A DNA stretch of 64,000 nt. It comes from Yamagishiella unicocca (Eukaryota > Chlorophyta > Chlorophyceae > Chlamydomonadales > Volvocaceae). Below the pieces are notes generated by a model. That model was not told the origin of the DNA. It did not search any database and was given only the letters and a program-made list of their open reading frames with translations. Below, piece by piece: positions 20,526-34,300 of the stretch (position 1 is its first letter; each line of letters starts with the position of its first letter). The DNA lies in assembly GCA_003116995.1 (NCBI GenBank), contig BDSL01000007.1, positions 806,001-870,000 on the forward strand, read 5' to 3'. The translations under genes and the position numbers were made by a program.

Positions 20526-23379
20526 TTCTTTGGCAAGACGTGTGCGTCAGGCGCCTAGCAGAGCCTGCACGACCGAATGCGCAAAGGGCCTTTTAACATA
20601 TTCATTTATCTCAACCCACCTGCCACCCGGCCGCGCACCACCTCGGAAAAAGAACAACGTGGCATCGGGGAAGCGCTGTCCCAACTTGATGGATGATAGC
20701 TTACCGTTACGAAGGAAGGGACCGAGGACTGCCCTTTTTGGTCTGGAGCCGTCTGTTAACAAGTACTGGAGGCAGCAGCTGCCAGTCAATGTCACCGCTG
20801 GGACGCAAGGGGGCGGCTGTTCGGTTGCTAGGGACGGAGTCTGTCATATGAAGTTGTGTTCGTGGTGAAGCTTGGCCGCGAAACTCCACGCACAGTGACA
20901 GGAATGTGGGTTTGTGGGCCGCGCTCGAGCGACGGAGGGAGGCGGACAACCACGCTTCCAGCGAAGCGGAGGGCGCCTAGGATGCTCCATCCCAACGACA
21001 CCAGCACAGATGGCTCCTCAAGGAGCCACAGAAAATCCTCACCCACAGCATGACCGGACTTCCCATCATCCATGCACAAGCTACCTTGTGTCCTGTGTCC
21101 TGTTCACTCGCGCTGCCCGCCGCTCAAACATACACTGGCAACCTCCCAGGGGGGCGGAGGCGTATACACACAGCCGTCGAGAGCCGCGGCCCAGCGGTTA
21201 AACAACACACACTGCCGTATCTGGTACAAGCAACATCGCCGTGCTGCCAAGTTTGGAGCAAAGGTAGTTTGACACCCAAAGTGGCCCGCAGCGGGGGCGT
21301 TTCTAGGACCGTGGCAAAAAACACATACAGACAGATTGCGTGTTCCGTACACAATGAATCATAGGCGTCGAAGCGTGTCAGCAGTTACGGCACTCGCGTC
21401 ACGTAGCGCACCCAACACGCCACTCCGCTGTGCCGCGCTGCACGAGGAGGCGCCTCACAGCTTCACCCGCGGCGGCAACAGGCTCTGTCCTCCCGCCGCC
21501 TCGCTCCTCCCCTCGTTGACGAGTATGTGGCAGTCCACATTCCTCTCGCCAAGCGCCACCGACCTGGGCCCGCCGCCGTTGCAACATCACTGCAGTTCCA
21601 AGCCAAGTTGGGTTCCTCACCACAGCAGAATTGGAGCATCCTCAAACATCAAAAGGAATCTTTAATCCAAGAATACACTCGTACCGGTATCATCCATCAC
21701 CTCTTCACCCTTCCTTCGTCCTGCCTCCAATCTTAACCCCGCGACGCGCCCTCCACAACCAGCAACGTCGTTCACGCCCACCGCGCCCAGCCCACGACGG
21801 CCCCCCAAGACCCGCCACCTTAACTCCCCGCCGCAGCGGCCACCACACAGTCGCAGCGCGAGGCGGCACGACGGCACACCACCGTCGCCATCCCACGCTG
21901 CACACCGCCTAGGACAAAATCCCGAAAACCCAAGGACCATCGAAACCCACGCTCCAATCAAACCCGCCACATGCGCCCTCAAAGATGCCGTACAGCGTAC
22001 GAACACCAAGCCTTGCGTTTGCCAACAAAACAGCGACGCCGGTGGCACGCTCGGCGTAACGCTCTGGCCAACCTGCGAAAAATACAAGCCAGTCCAGAAT
22101 GCCATCGCAGCCGCCTTCAGTGTACCCGCTCGGTGACACTGCACCTGCGGTGCCGCGGTTGATCCGCCACCTGCACCAGTTCTCGTTAGCTACTACACAC
22201 CCAGCGCAAACTTATTCCGTCGTACGCTCCAGGGACAACGAACCACGGCGCTAGCTGCCCCGTCGCGTCCGAACGGCTCGGCGTCCGTCCAGGGAGGGTG
22301 GCGGCGCCCAACCCTGTCCACCGTTTTTGGGCAGCCCCACTCCGCACAGAGGAAAACAACATCATCCATGCTAGTAGTTCGCCGCAGCCATGCGCGCGAG
22401 ATTCCGCGCATCGTATTTAATTCCACAGTTGGAGTTGCGTGCGTCCCGGCACTAACGCTAAAGACACCTACGCGCGCGAGGGTGCCCCATGCCGCAACAG
22501 CCCAGCCCCTGTCCCTGCAGACGTGGCGTCTGGGTTTCCCAGCCCAAAAGTATGTAAAGAGCTGCGTCACCCCTGGTGCGCGCCATGTACGCCGTACATG
22601 CGCGAAGCCATGTATGCCATACATGCCGTCCATGAATAGCTGAATAGGCCCTCCCCGTCATTGCCAACAAACTAGTACGACGTGAAAGTACGACATCACT
22701 TTGAGCATTGGCCGCAGCGATCCATCCGCGCTGCCACGAATACCTCAAGACCCCTAGTACTCGGTGCGCGCAGCGACCCCCGTTCACTTCTTACTCCCCC
22801 TCCTATATTGTGTACACCGTCTTCTCGCCACCCCCGAAACTACAATGCCCTAGCAACCAGGGCAGGCACCTGCTGCTGGTGCCCCTAGCAACCAGGGCAG
22901 GCACCTGCTGCTGGTGCCCCTAGCAGGCACCTGCTGCTGGCCCCCCGGCCTCGCGGCGCCCCCCGACACCTTCACAGCCCCCGCCGCTAGTCCAGCCCGG
23001 GTACCCGGAGGCAAACGGGCAGCCCCTGCCAACTGCGCCCCGGCACCGGCGCCGCCGGCACCTTCTCCACATGGCCTCAACCCGCAAGGCGAGCACGAGT
23101 GCTGTGTGCTGGCGCCCGGGCCGCAACTGCACAGCAACCTGCCGAACCAACTTTAACCCGCAGCCGAACCTCTACTATTAGGCTTTCGCTAGAGGTTCCA
23201 GTTACTAAGCCAGCCGCCGAAATGCGCCAGCAGCGTCGGCACGGAAAGCACCGCGACGCGGCCCCAGTAGGTGAGCGCGCGATACAACGTACTGTGCGAT
23301 CCAGTGTCATAGCCAATCGGTTAGCTACAAGGAATCCAACGGCACACACCTCGCGACCGCGCGGTTCATGGCCCGGCCG
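20526..23379. other. Convergent intergenic region, no supported gene
   Basis: About 2.85 kb between the calpain signal and the stop of the minus-strand membrane protein gene. Open frames on both strands overlap, lack recognisable domains and look like GC-driven noise. Part is presumably the 3' UTR of the membrane gene. A small repeat lies at 22850-22940. Confidence 0.6.
22850..22940. repeat. 31-bp direct repeat, two and a half copies
   Basis: agcaaccagggcaggcacct followed by gctgctggtgcccct occurs twice and is followed by a shortened third unit. Confidence 0.85.
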
Positions 23380-26300
23380 TCATGGTCCGGCGCCGTGTCC
23401 CAGTCCACTGAGGCTCTTCATGCCGCTACGAATGCGCTTCCGAATGCCCCGCAGCACACCCTGAACCGGCGACAGCCGCGCTGTGTCATCCACGATCCGC
23501 GACAACTGCTGGGAGGACCTGCCGCCGCCGCCGCCGCCACTGCCGCCGGCGTCCGGCCCATGAGCCTCGCCGTACAGCTGGCCCACAGCGTCTCGCAGCG
23601 CGAGGGTTTCGGAACTAAGGATGCCGCCGCCGCCGCCGCCGCCCATCGTAGATCCTCGTCGGATTAGGTGGCCGATCCACGACGACCCCGTGCGGCGCCC
23701 GTGCTCCAGCGGCTGGGAGAGCAGCTGGGAGGTGGCGGCGGGCGGGCCTTCCGCCGCGCCTGCGGCGGCCACTCCGGGCCGGTATGCGTACGACGCGCCT
23801 GCGGCGTTGCCGTCGACGCCGCCGTCGGCACGGCCGTCGCTGGGTGTCGCTTGCGTCTGCGTCCTGTTGTAGTACTGGAGGCTGGCCTGCTGGGCAGCGC
23901 TGAAGCCAGTTGCCGATGACGCCTGCGGCGGCAGCGGTGCGCAGATGTGGGCCAAGATGGCGGAGCTGTTCTCCCGCAGCGGCGCTGAAGACGCGGGGGA
24001 CGCCCACTGCGACGCGCTGCCGCTCGTTACTCCGCCGCCGCCGCCGCCATTGTTGTTGTTGCTGACTGCCGCTGCCGCGGCGGCGGTGCTGGCTAGGAGC
24101 GCAGGCAGTGTGGGCCGAGGGCCCTCCCCCGCCTCGCCCGCCCAGCCCAGCCGACCGCTGCTGCCCCCGCCCATGATGCTGACAGCCGCGCCGGCGGCGG
24201 CTGGCGCCGCGGTTCCGGAGCCAGTAGCCGCCTTCATCACGCCAGCGGTAGTGGATCGGCCCACTGATCCGGAGCCTAGCATCGGGGCCAGAGTCTGAGG
24301 GGACACGACGAGGCGCGAACCGCCGCTGTCATCCCCGCCAATCCTGCCCCCGCCCCTGCTGCCGGCGTCGCCGCCAGACCCATGGGTCGGACCGCCGCTG
24401 CCCGCGCTGGGGTCGGGGCCACTGCCCACTGAGCTGGTGCCCGTTGTCCCCCGCGCCACCGACATGCCGCCGCCACTGAGATTTTGGATGCCGTACGAGG
24501 CGTGGCTGCCCGTCACCGGCGCGCCGCCGCCGAAGGCGGGCGGCAGCATGCAGCCCAGGGTCACGTCAGCAAAGGAGACCAGGGACGGGTTGCTGGAGCT
24601 GTGGCGGCTGCCGCCGCTGGCGGCTGCGCCGCCGGCGCCGGCGCCATCTGCCGCGGCTGTCGCGGCGGCGCCGACTGCCGGCAGCTGCGACAGCGCGCTA
24701 CTGGACGACGTGACCGTATGCGAGTGCAGGAGGGTGTGGAGCGTCTTATCAGGTGCGGAAGAGCCCTCGGGCCCCAAGGAACCTCCGCTGGCTCCGGAAC
24801 CCAGCCGGCCCGCGCTGCCGAGTTGCGACCCGTCCGCCGTGCTGCGGGCGGCGACGCCGCCGTTTGCCAACGAACCCGAAACGCCCGCGGCTGAGGCCGC
24901 CAGGTGCTGCACCTCACGCGAGTTTCGGTAGGGCTGACGCTCCCGCGGCGACTGCCGCTCCGACGAGCTGCCGCTGTCCAGGCGCGCCCCGCCCCGCCCC
25001 GCTCCCGCCCGGCCGCCCCAGGGCCGGCCCAACAGCCCACCGACAGCGGCACCGGGCGCCGCCGCCGCCGAGGAGCCGATACTGCTGCTTCTGGCCGTGC
25101 TGGCTGCGCCCGCCGCGGCCGACCGGTCCCCTTCGCTGCCGGCGCCCACGATGGCGGTCCCGACACCAGACATGTAGCCGCCGACTTGCGCCACGTCATC
25201 GGTGGCGCAGGTGACCAACAGGGCGCTGGCCGTGTTGCCGGTGCTGTCATGGACCGCCAAGGGGTCCTCCTCACCGATGCGAATGAGCCCCGTGTCGTGC
25301 AGGTGGCGGGCGAGGTCCAGGGAGGCGCGATTCAGCATCATGGCCGCACCGCTGCCGCGGCTGCTGGTCCCAAAGCCGGTGCTCGATGCCACAGCGCCCG
25401 TGGTGGCGGCGATTAGGCTTCCGCCCGTCTCGGCGGTGTTGTACGACGTCACGCCGCTCGCCGCAACCGCCGTAACGGCACTGACTACGGAGCCGCCGGC
25501 GCTGCCGGATCCATGGCTGGAGAAGCGGCTGGAGGCGCTGGCGCCGATGCGGCCGATGTGCAGGGAGTGGCCGGAGGATTTGACCCGGGTCGACGGCCCG
25601 AAGGGCTGCCCGACGCTGCGATCGGGGCTCGCGGATGATGGCCGGATCGGCGCTGACCCGTTGACTGCTCTGGCCGACGCCGAGTGCTGCAGCTGCTGCT
25701 GAGAACGGAAGGCGGACAGCGCGGCCCAGTGGCGGTTGGCCTCGTGCCTGCCGTGCTTGACGTCCCACGTGGCGGCGGATCCCGACGGCGAGCACGACCG
25801 GGATGAGAGCTGATCGATTGACGACGACGGATAGCCTCCGGCTACGCCGCCCGTGGTCAGGCCGCTCACGCCCCCAGCGAATCCCCCATTCCCAGGGCCG
25901 AAATTGCCGGCTGGGGATGCCGACGAGTACTGCCTCGCTGTCAATGGTGGTTTCGGAGACATGAAGTCGTACTCGGAGCGTACGGTGGGGCCCATAAGGA
26001 TCCGGCCGTGGCTGATCTGCCCGGTGAGGGCCGCCTGGAAGGACTCCAGTGGCACGGCGGAGCCCTGTGGGGAGGCGCTAGCAGCGGCCGCCAGAATCTC
26101 GGACTGGTAGACCTGAGGTGGCGACAGCAGGACAGCAGGCGGGCAGGACAGCAGGCGGGCAAAAATGCGGCTGGAGGATCGGGTTGGTGGTGACAGGCGC
26201 AGGTGGTGGTGGTGCTGTACGGGCAGGACCCGCGCGAGGAGCGCGGTCCAGGCGAGGTGCCAAGCACGAGGCGAGCGGCGCGAGGGCCAACCGCAAAGTC

Positions 26301-29300
26301 ACCTCGACACCTGACACCCAGCAGCAAGAACCCAACCACCCACCCCTCCTGGCCGCACCTGCCGCCCGTCCGCCAATATAATGACCTGGCGGGTCGTCTC
26401 CTCCTCAACCGCTTGCAACCGCTCCGCCCGCGCGCCGCCAGGGGGCAGAACCCCGCTGCCGCCGCCATCGCCCCGACCCAAGCCGCTGCGTGGTCCTACA
26501 TCTGCACCCGCCTCATCATCCTCCAGATTAGCGCTCAGGCTCCTGGTGTAACTTCCGTCGCGCGGCAGCGGCCATTGATGACGCCCAACTGGCGGTGGGG
26601 AGGTAACGGTGAGTTCGGGGAAGGAGTCAAAGGCCTCGGCTGCAGCTGCCGCCGCCGCCGCCGCGCCCGCCGCCGCGCCCGCCGCCGCGATTGCGCCGGG
26701 AGCGCGCCTGCCGCCTGGGGCACTGGCTGCCTGCGTGGCGGCTGCCAGCGCAGCAGCGCCCTGGGTTGACCATGCCGATTCCGCCATGCCTGAAGAGTGT
26801 CGCTGGACTCCTTGCAGTGTACGCAGCTCGCGCCCGGGTGAAGCTGCGCCGGACGGCAGCGGCAGCGTGCCCGTGTTCGCGGTGGAGTTGAGGCGGGGGA
26901 TGTGGCTGCTGGGGTTGAGCAGGAAGGGCGACGAGGCCGAGGACAGCAGTCGGTCGTAGGCGTCCGCATCGAAGATGATGGACGAGAGCGCAGATTGCTC
27001 GTTGGCCGCATTGCTGGCGGCGGCGTTGGCGGCGACGTTAGCCGACAAGCGTGCGCGGCTCGCCGCATCGGTCGGGGCAAGAATCCTAATCGGCACGGAC
27101 GCCACGTCCGGCGGCGCGGAGCGATGGGCCGGACCCGCACGCCCCTGGTCCTCGTCCTTTGGCCAGAAGCCTCCCGGCGGGCCGGAGAAGGCGGGCTCTC
27201 GCTGTGTTGGAGTGTCGTACAGCGCGTTGCGAAATGCCGTGACCCGCGCGGCGTCCGCCGGGTGGGGGAACGGGCCCCTGCCGTCCCGAGCGTGAGGCTG
27301 GTACAAGGCATGCGGCTTGATGGTGGGGCCGTACGACCGGGCGTGCGACAGCGCCGAAACCGGGGGCGGCGGCGGCAGGTCCGTCCGCTCCGACGATACT
27401 CGCCGCATCTGCGACACCTCCTCCTGCCGCAGCAGCAGCATCGCTCCAGGGTCCTTGAGGCGAGGCCACTGCAGTACCTGGACGCCGGGCACGGAACCAG
27501 GGGTCATGCCGCCGTCCTCGGACGAGGCAGGCGCGGCTGCTGAGGCGGCTGGGATGCGCCGCAAGTAGCGTGGGTCCAGGGAGGTCGTACGCTGAGGAAG
27601 CAGCATGCTGGGGGGCAGTGAGTCAAGGGAAACGCGCTTGGCCACCGCAGGCGGCAGCTGCGGCGCCGGCAGCGGGCGGCAGGTGGGCTCATCGGACAGG
27701 CCTATGTCGTCAGCTGCTGCGGGAGCGATCTGTTCGCGCTGGCTCGGTGCTGGTGGAGCGCTTGCTGCGTGCTGCAGGAGTTCGCCGTCGGCGCCGGCGG
27801 CGGCGCCGGAGGTGGTACCGCTATTGGAGCGGTTGTATCTGGACAGGCCCAGGGCGCTGGGCCGGGGACTTGACACCCGGGATAGCGTGCGCGCCACTGA
27901 GTCGCTTGCCGCGGCCGTGCTCACGCTGCCACTGCCCTGGCACGAGCCGTCCATGCTACTGAAGGTGCTGATCAGGGCCTGCGCCAGCAGCAGCGGCGGC
28001 ATGCGCCGCACAGCGCTGGCAGAGGCGTCGGGTCCGAACAGCGCCTGCAGTTGCTCTCCATCAAAGGCCATGGCGGCGGCGGCGGCCACCGCAGCCGCTC
28101 TGCGCCCGGAGGTTGAGCCAGTCGCAACGACGTCAGCATCATCATTCACTGGGACAGGGACCCCAGGCAGCTGCCGCTGCATGTGGCGGGCTGATGCCAC
28201 CACCTCACGCGGCTGCTGCTGACGGCAGGCGCGCGCCAGAGCGTACGACAGCGAGCCCGCCGCCAGCCATAAACCGCCGTACATAACCGCCAGCGCGGAC
28301 GGCGCCGCCGACGGCGCCAGGTGCCGATGCAGCAGCGCAGCGCCGACGGAGGCGGCGGCTGACTGGATGCCGTACGACCACGGCGGCAGGTTGCTCGCCA
28401 TCAGGTGGATCAGGAGCATTGCCGCCGCCGCCGCCACCGCGACGCGACAAGGGGCCGCTGCCTCTCCGCCAGGCGGCGCCAGAAGCAGCAGCAGCACCGC
28501 CCGAGTCAGGCTCGCAAGCCAGCTAGCGGCGCAGTTCACCATCCACGTGTAGCGCGGCCTGCAGGTGAACGAGCACGGCAGGGTGGGTAGAGAGGTCAAG
28601 CATGAACCGCAAGCCACTGCTGACGGCTCTGGCCCTTGAGGGTAAGACTGGTGGATGTCATCGCGACCACTGGCGTTCGTTTCAAGTGTCAAAATGACCG
28701 CAAAAGGTACGACGCGTGGGACGAGCGTGCGGGCAAGCCCCGGCAGCGCAGCGTAGCTTTACTCCGCCCCTTCCCGCCGGCGCCGCTGGCAGCCTGGCTG
28801 CCTTACCGTTGAGGACGTGGCCAAAAGATCCAGATCACGTTCAGGACCAGCACCGTGGATCCCCAAGTCGTCACCAACAGAGCCCCCAAGCACCGCATCT
28901 CCTGCAGCTCCGGAGCGATGGAGCTCCTGGGCACCGCCACCACCGCCGCTGGCCCCAACGGGTCATCTTCACGCCCCCCCGGAGCTGCACCGGCTGACAC
29001 CTCCAGGCCATGCATCATACGTGCGTGGGGGAGATGCCAGTGCGCGAACCACCCCGCGGAGCCGCAAGCGCAGGACGAGGCGTCCAGGAAGTTGTACGAC
29101 AGCAATGCCACGTCGGCCAGCCGCGCCGCCCCCACGTGCCAGCGCTCCGCCCAAAGGAGCCCATGCCACCCCTGCCATTCCGGCCTCTGTTGCTGCTCCG
29201 GGTGCTGCTGCCGCGGTTGTTGGCGACGCTGGAGATCTGTGAGCCAGGGAAGGTCGCGCTGCGGCGCTTGCTGCGGCACAGGCGACAACACGCAGGCGCC

Positions 29301-30716
29301 GTCATCGGCATCTTCCGAGATCTTCACGGCGCCTGCGAGACGGGCGCCCCATAAGGCCCCGCTCCGGATTGCCGCAGCGCGATTGCTGTACTCCTGGCCC
29401 TGCGCCAGACTCCCTGCCGCCAAACAGGCCGAGTCGGGCGCAGAGTCAGACGCCGCCGACGGCTGCGCCGCTGCTGCCTCCAGTCCCGGGTAACCCATGC
29501 GCCCGTCCCACTTGTACCGCAACCCCTCACTCCTCTCCTCCTCCTGTTGCTGCTGCTGCGCCGATTGCCTGCCTTGACTTCGGAAGGCGGCCACAGCGCT
29601 CAACAGTGCCAGCAGCACGTGAAGCGCTGCCAGCCACACCACTCGACGAACCAGCTGAGCCACCAAGCCGGCCTGCGTCACGGAGCAGGCAGCTCCCACC
29701 CGAGGCTCTGCGGCCTGCCATGCAAAGTCAGCAATTGCTGCCGCCACGCTCAGCGTGTACAGCACGGACGCCTGGATCGCGGCAAGTTCATGGGCTTCCT
29801 GCGCGGGCGGTTGGGGCAGAAGAGGCGTGGGATACACGTTCGCGATTAGCGATTGGCCGTCGCAGAGATGATCTCGGCCCCTGTAAGGCTGGAGAGAAGG
29901 ATAACGACCAGGAAAGGCTGCGACCCAGATGGGTAAAAAGCAGCCCGAAGATGGTGGGACGCACGATTATAGTGGATGGCGGGGCCGGCCCCGGTAGGGA
30001 ACAGTGGCTGCCGATAAGCTTATCTGGCTACGGTATTACCGACGTGCGGTAGCGCGTTCGTTGTGGACCAGGGAGTAACTGGGTTTGGCGTGCACTAACG
30101 GCAGCCGGGTTCGACGCAAGGGTGCAACTAAAGGCTTTTTGCCTTAGAGAGAAAGCCCGCGACATTTTTGAACCGCACTTCCCGCTCCAGTAAACTGGGC
30201 CGCAACGATGCATCACCCATTTGCGAAGCCGGTCCCCTGGAAGCCGCAACATACGGTACCTGGTCGCTCGCCGCCAATGCAGCAGACGCCAGTGGGGCCA
30301 GCCACCAATCTGAGCTGTGCGGTGCTGATGGCCATACCAGCGTGGCCAGCAGATGCACGAAGATGGGCGCCGCGGCTGCCGCGCGTCGCATACCAATACC
30401 AGTCCGACGGTCCAACTCAGCGTCCGCAAGGACCGCGAAAAGACTTGCGGACGTTAGCAGAGCACCCAAAGCCAGTAACGCGTAATATGCATTGCCGTCA
30501 GCGGCCTGCCAGGCGCCTGTGCCGGCGGAGGCAGGGAATGGTCGGACACTAACCACTGCACCAGAGCACGGCTAACCGCTTAAGCAGCTGCGAAAGCACC
30601 AAAGCATCATCCTTACCTCCCGAGACTGCACCCGAGATGCAAGCAGGCAGCCGGCTGCTCAACTGGAGAAGAAGAACGGCAAGTCTGCGGGAAATCGCGC
30701 AACGTTGGCGTATCAT
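23380..30716 (-). CDS. Large multipass membrane protein of unknown function, 2133 residues
   Basis: Unrecognised. Exons (minus): 30617-30716, 30179-30555, 28807-29798, 26359-28558, 23380-26112; all four joins keep frame. The ATG at 30716 starts MIRQRCAISRRLAVLLL. The N-terminal third has about nine or ten hydrophobic segments, for example YYALLALGALLTSASLFAVL, VVWLAALHVLLALLSAVAAF, LLVTTWGSTVLVLNVIWIFW and ALAVMYGGLWLAAGSLSYAL. Between them are Gln-rich and polar loops. The remaining two thirds are low-complexity Ser/Gly/Ala/Pro sequence, presumably disordered and on one side of the membrane. It has less simple islands such as RQVIILADGRQ|VYQSEILAA (spanning the last intron) and ISHGRILMGPTVRSEYDF, and a basic end GIRKRIRSGMKS. 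No enzyme or channel motif is visible. It shares a 629-base divergent promoter with BRAP. The long clean frames and clean splices support a real gene; function is unknown. Confidence 0.75.
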
Positions 30717-31345
30717 CTTAGATCAGGACGCTCCTTATTGTTTACAAATGCCTCCAGTAGCGCAAGGGACTCGCCTGGCAAGCGTAGCTGACAGGACGCC
30801 AGGGCTGCCCATCCTGGTCGTCTGCCGCCGCCCCCTCGCCTGACCTTCAGGTGAAACGACACCTCAAATCATGCCGTCGTTTAAGCCAGCGCGTCAATTC
30901 TCGCGACCGCGTCAAATGCGGACAGGTTCCGGTTTGCACGTGTCCTGGCTCACGCATCAACACTCCTCACAAAGTCCATATTATTTCCTTTAGCATTTGG
31001 ATGGTTTCTAGAGCGAAACGAGCTCCTTGAGCAGAATAGGTTCCAGGTAAAACCGTACACTTTCCTACTGCGAATTACTACCATCGGAGAAGGCTTCTAC
31101 GAGCCCGTGCATACTGACATAATCCCCAAAATCGCATGATACGTAGATAATTGCTTTAGTGATAGTGGCAGTCCCAATCTCCCAAAGTCCAATACCTGAA
31201 CAAGATGCAAACAATATCACGTGGGCGTAGTAATAGGCTTATCAATTTTATATCATGTTGTAAGGCAATTCATTGAGGGTGATCTTGGGGAGCACCTGCT
31301 CATTTACAACTTGCCGTGCTGGGCAAGGCATCGTTCTCCGGACTC
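30717..31345. promoter_or_regulatory. Divergent promoter region of membrane protein and BRAP genes
   Basis: 629 bases, more AT-rich than the flanking exons, between opposed start codons. No convincing coding frame. Confidence 0.5.
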
Positions 31346-34300
31346 ATGTATACGCTGCACGTTGTCGCCTCCGAGCGGCGTCTCTCTCAGGTTACGCTGA
31401 CAGGCGCAGGGCGCAGCGGTTCCCTCGGCGGGGCGGCAGCGTCGCGCCCCAATCTGTTGGGTGACGGCGATTCAGTCAGCGACGATAGCGAGGGCGAGCT
31501 CTTGGGTCTAGACTTGGATAATGACAGCCAGGCAATCGAATTCACGGCAGGAAACCCGCGCGTCGAGCACATCACCGGCGTCGTGCACCTGTACCGGCCC
31601 ACACCAGGCCGCCTGCCCCAGACGACGCACCCGCTCGGCGCCGCAGCCTCCGCAGCTTCGTTACCGGCCGCTGCACCGAGCGGTGGAAGCCTCGCCACCG
31701 CCGCTTTGTCCGTGGTAAGGGACGTCCCTCCGCCAGCCAAGGGCGCTGCGAGCTGGGCCTCCCTCTTCTCCCCGCCAGCGGCAACCCAGCTGCCGGTGCA
31801 GGCCCTCAGCGGCCCTGCGGCCCCAGGAGCCGAACGCTGCGATGAGCTGTGCTGCCTGGCGCTTCCCTCCGACATGACCATCGCGGACTTCTGCACGTTT
31901 CTGGGCGCCCACTTGCTGCGGCTACGGCGCATGCGGGTCCTGCGCCGCCAGGTGGGCCCTACGGGACACGTGGCAGCCACGCAAGCCTCCACCTCCGCCA
32001 CCGCCGCCGCTGCTGCAGCCGCAGCCGCTGCTGCTGCCACCGTCGCTGTACTCGCACGGCCCGCCAGCGGCGCCGGCGCCGGCCATCTCCAGCGGGAGGG
32101 CAAGGGGCAAGGGCGCCGGCAGATGGCAACCGAGCGCGACCAGCAGGCCGAGCGGGCCGTTCCGCAGGATGAGGTTTCGGAGCTGGAGCGGCGACAGCAA
32201 TCTGGGCAGGGGACAGGGACGGGGCCGGGTGCGGAAGGAGCGGCGAGGTCGGTGCGGGCTGGTAGCAGCGGCGGGGGCGACACAGCGACCCGTGGGTCTG
32301 GCACCGGCGTCGGGCAGCAGCAGCTGGCGGGGCAGGGTACGATTCACGAGGCCACCACCGCCACCACCACGGCCACCGGTCGACCGTCGGGCTCTGCCCC
32401 CCGCCCGTCCTGCCAGCGCGTCGTGTGTATGGTCGTGATGCGCATGGAGAGCCCCGAGGCAGCCGACGAGCTGTACGGCGACCTGAACGGCAAGCCGTTC
32501 AGCTCCTTGGAGCCTGACGTTGTCTGCCGACTCGTACATGTACGGCACGTAGAGGTTACCAGCGGCCACGGCAAGCACGCGGCGGCTGCGATCGACGATG
32601 TTTCTGCCGCTGCTGGCGCCGCCGCCGCCGCTGGGCCGGGGCCACTGGCTGCGGCGACTGCCGCTGCGGTCATGGACCCTGCCCTCCATACCTCACCACA
32701 GCAGCAGCAGCTGCTGCCGCCGCCGGGCCAGACGGAGCTTCCCACGTGCCCCGTGTGCCTGGAGCGGTTGGACGAGCACGTGAGCGGCATCGTCACGACC
32801 GTCTGCAACCACATGTTCCACTCGGAGTGCCTGCAGAAGTGGGCGGACACCACCTGCCCGGTCTGCCGTTACTGCGTCCAGGGCGCAGCAAACGCATCGC
32901 GCTGCGGCCTGTGCTCCACTGCAGTCGACCTGTGGATCTGCCTCATCTGCGGCCACGTGGGCTGCGGCCGCTACCGGGCAGGTGGGCTGGCCGGGAGACG
33001 GGGAGGAGGCGGGAGCTGTCCCTTGCCAAATATGGCACTGGCATGACATCACGGGGCGTTGCAAGCTTGCGGTGTAGCGGCGGCATGGGGGTCAATGTGG
33101 GGTAGTTTTGCGGGCGGCAGTGCGCGACCTGATGGCATGGCTTGAGGCGATAGGTTGCAAGTTGCAGGGGGCTGCATTGGTGGGTTGGCGGCAATGAGGC
33201 GTGGATGCTGGGCAGGAAGGGCGTTACACAGCCGGCCCGGGGCTCCCTCACGCACATGACCCACATGACCCACGTGACCTACACGACCCACATGACCCAC
33301 ATCGCCGCGAAGGTCACGCCGCCGACCACTGGCGCACCAGCGGCCACTGCTACGCGCTCGAGCTGGAGACGCAGCGCGTGTGGGATTACGTGGGCGATAA
33401 CTACGTCCACAGGCTCATCCAGTCCAAGACGGACGGAAAGTTGGTGGAGCTGGCGGCGCCGGCCACGGCCGTCGCATCCCCCCACGACGCTGCACGCGGC
33501 GGAGCCGCCACCGGCCATCGCCACAACCACCACCAACACGCCGATGGCGCGTCCTGCGGCGCGGCGTCCGGCGGCGTATGTGGTGGGCGGGACGGGGGGG
33601 GCGGCGGTCGCGGAGGCGGCGGCGGTCACCGGGCGGGGCCGGGTGGCGGGGGCGGGTACGGCGCTGACGGCGGCGCCGGCAGCAGTGGTGCACACGACGG
33701 TGACGGCGGTCCCGGTTGGAGCACCGCTGACGAGCAGCTCAAGGTACGTGTGCAGGGCTGCGGCAACTGCCTCCACCGCTGCCTCGACTGTTGCCACCGC
33801 TGGCGCAATTGTTGCCGCCGCCGCCGCCGCGGCCGCCGCCGCCGCCGCTGGCAGTCGCGCGTGCAGAAGCGCCAAGGCGTTCTCCATTTCGCCGCACGCT
33901 CGTGCCTTGTATGGCTCAGCATCCCACGGCCCTTGCCGCGCGTGCCTGCCATCAGCCGTACGCGTACGTAAGGCGTCCGCGCATTCGTCCCGCCACCGCA
34001 GGAGGCCCTTATGGCCAGCAAGCTAGACGCGATCGCCGTCGAGTACAACCACCTCCTAGCCAGCCAACTAGACAGCCAGCGGCAGTACTACGAGGGCCTT
34101 ATGGCGCAGGTGAGAGTCGGCTGGGTGGGTACGTTCGACTTGGGTGAGAGTGCTCCAGGGAGGGCGTCGGGGTTGGTGAGGTCATTATTTTATAACACAG
34201 CCATCAGCGCTTGGTGCCCCGCGGGGTGAGGGGTTATCGGAGGAGCAACAGCCGGCGCCGCGCCGCTTGCCCTGACGCCTGAACCATGCCACCCTCACAT

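Noticed and set aside
21662..22144. Minus-strand frame of 160 codons in the calpain/membrane-gene interval
   Set aside because: No domain, shifted Gly/Arg-rich composition, and several overlapping frames of similar length; probably 3' UTR or spacer.
30095..30135. gggttcgacgc, another B-box-like string
   Set aside because: Flanking bases do not form a T-arm and no cloverleaf can be drawn.
31387..32689. Minus-strand frames of 305 and 255 codons opposite BRAP exon 1
   Set aside because: Antisense shadows of GC-rich coding sequence; the plus strand carries recognised family motifs.
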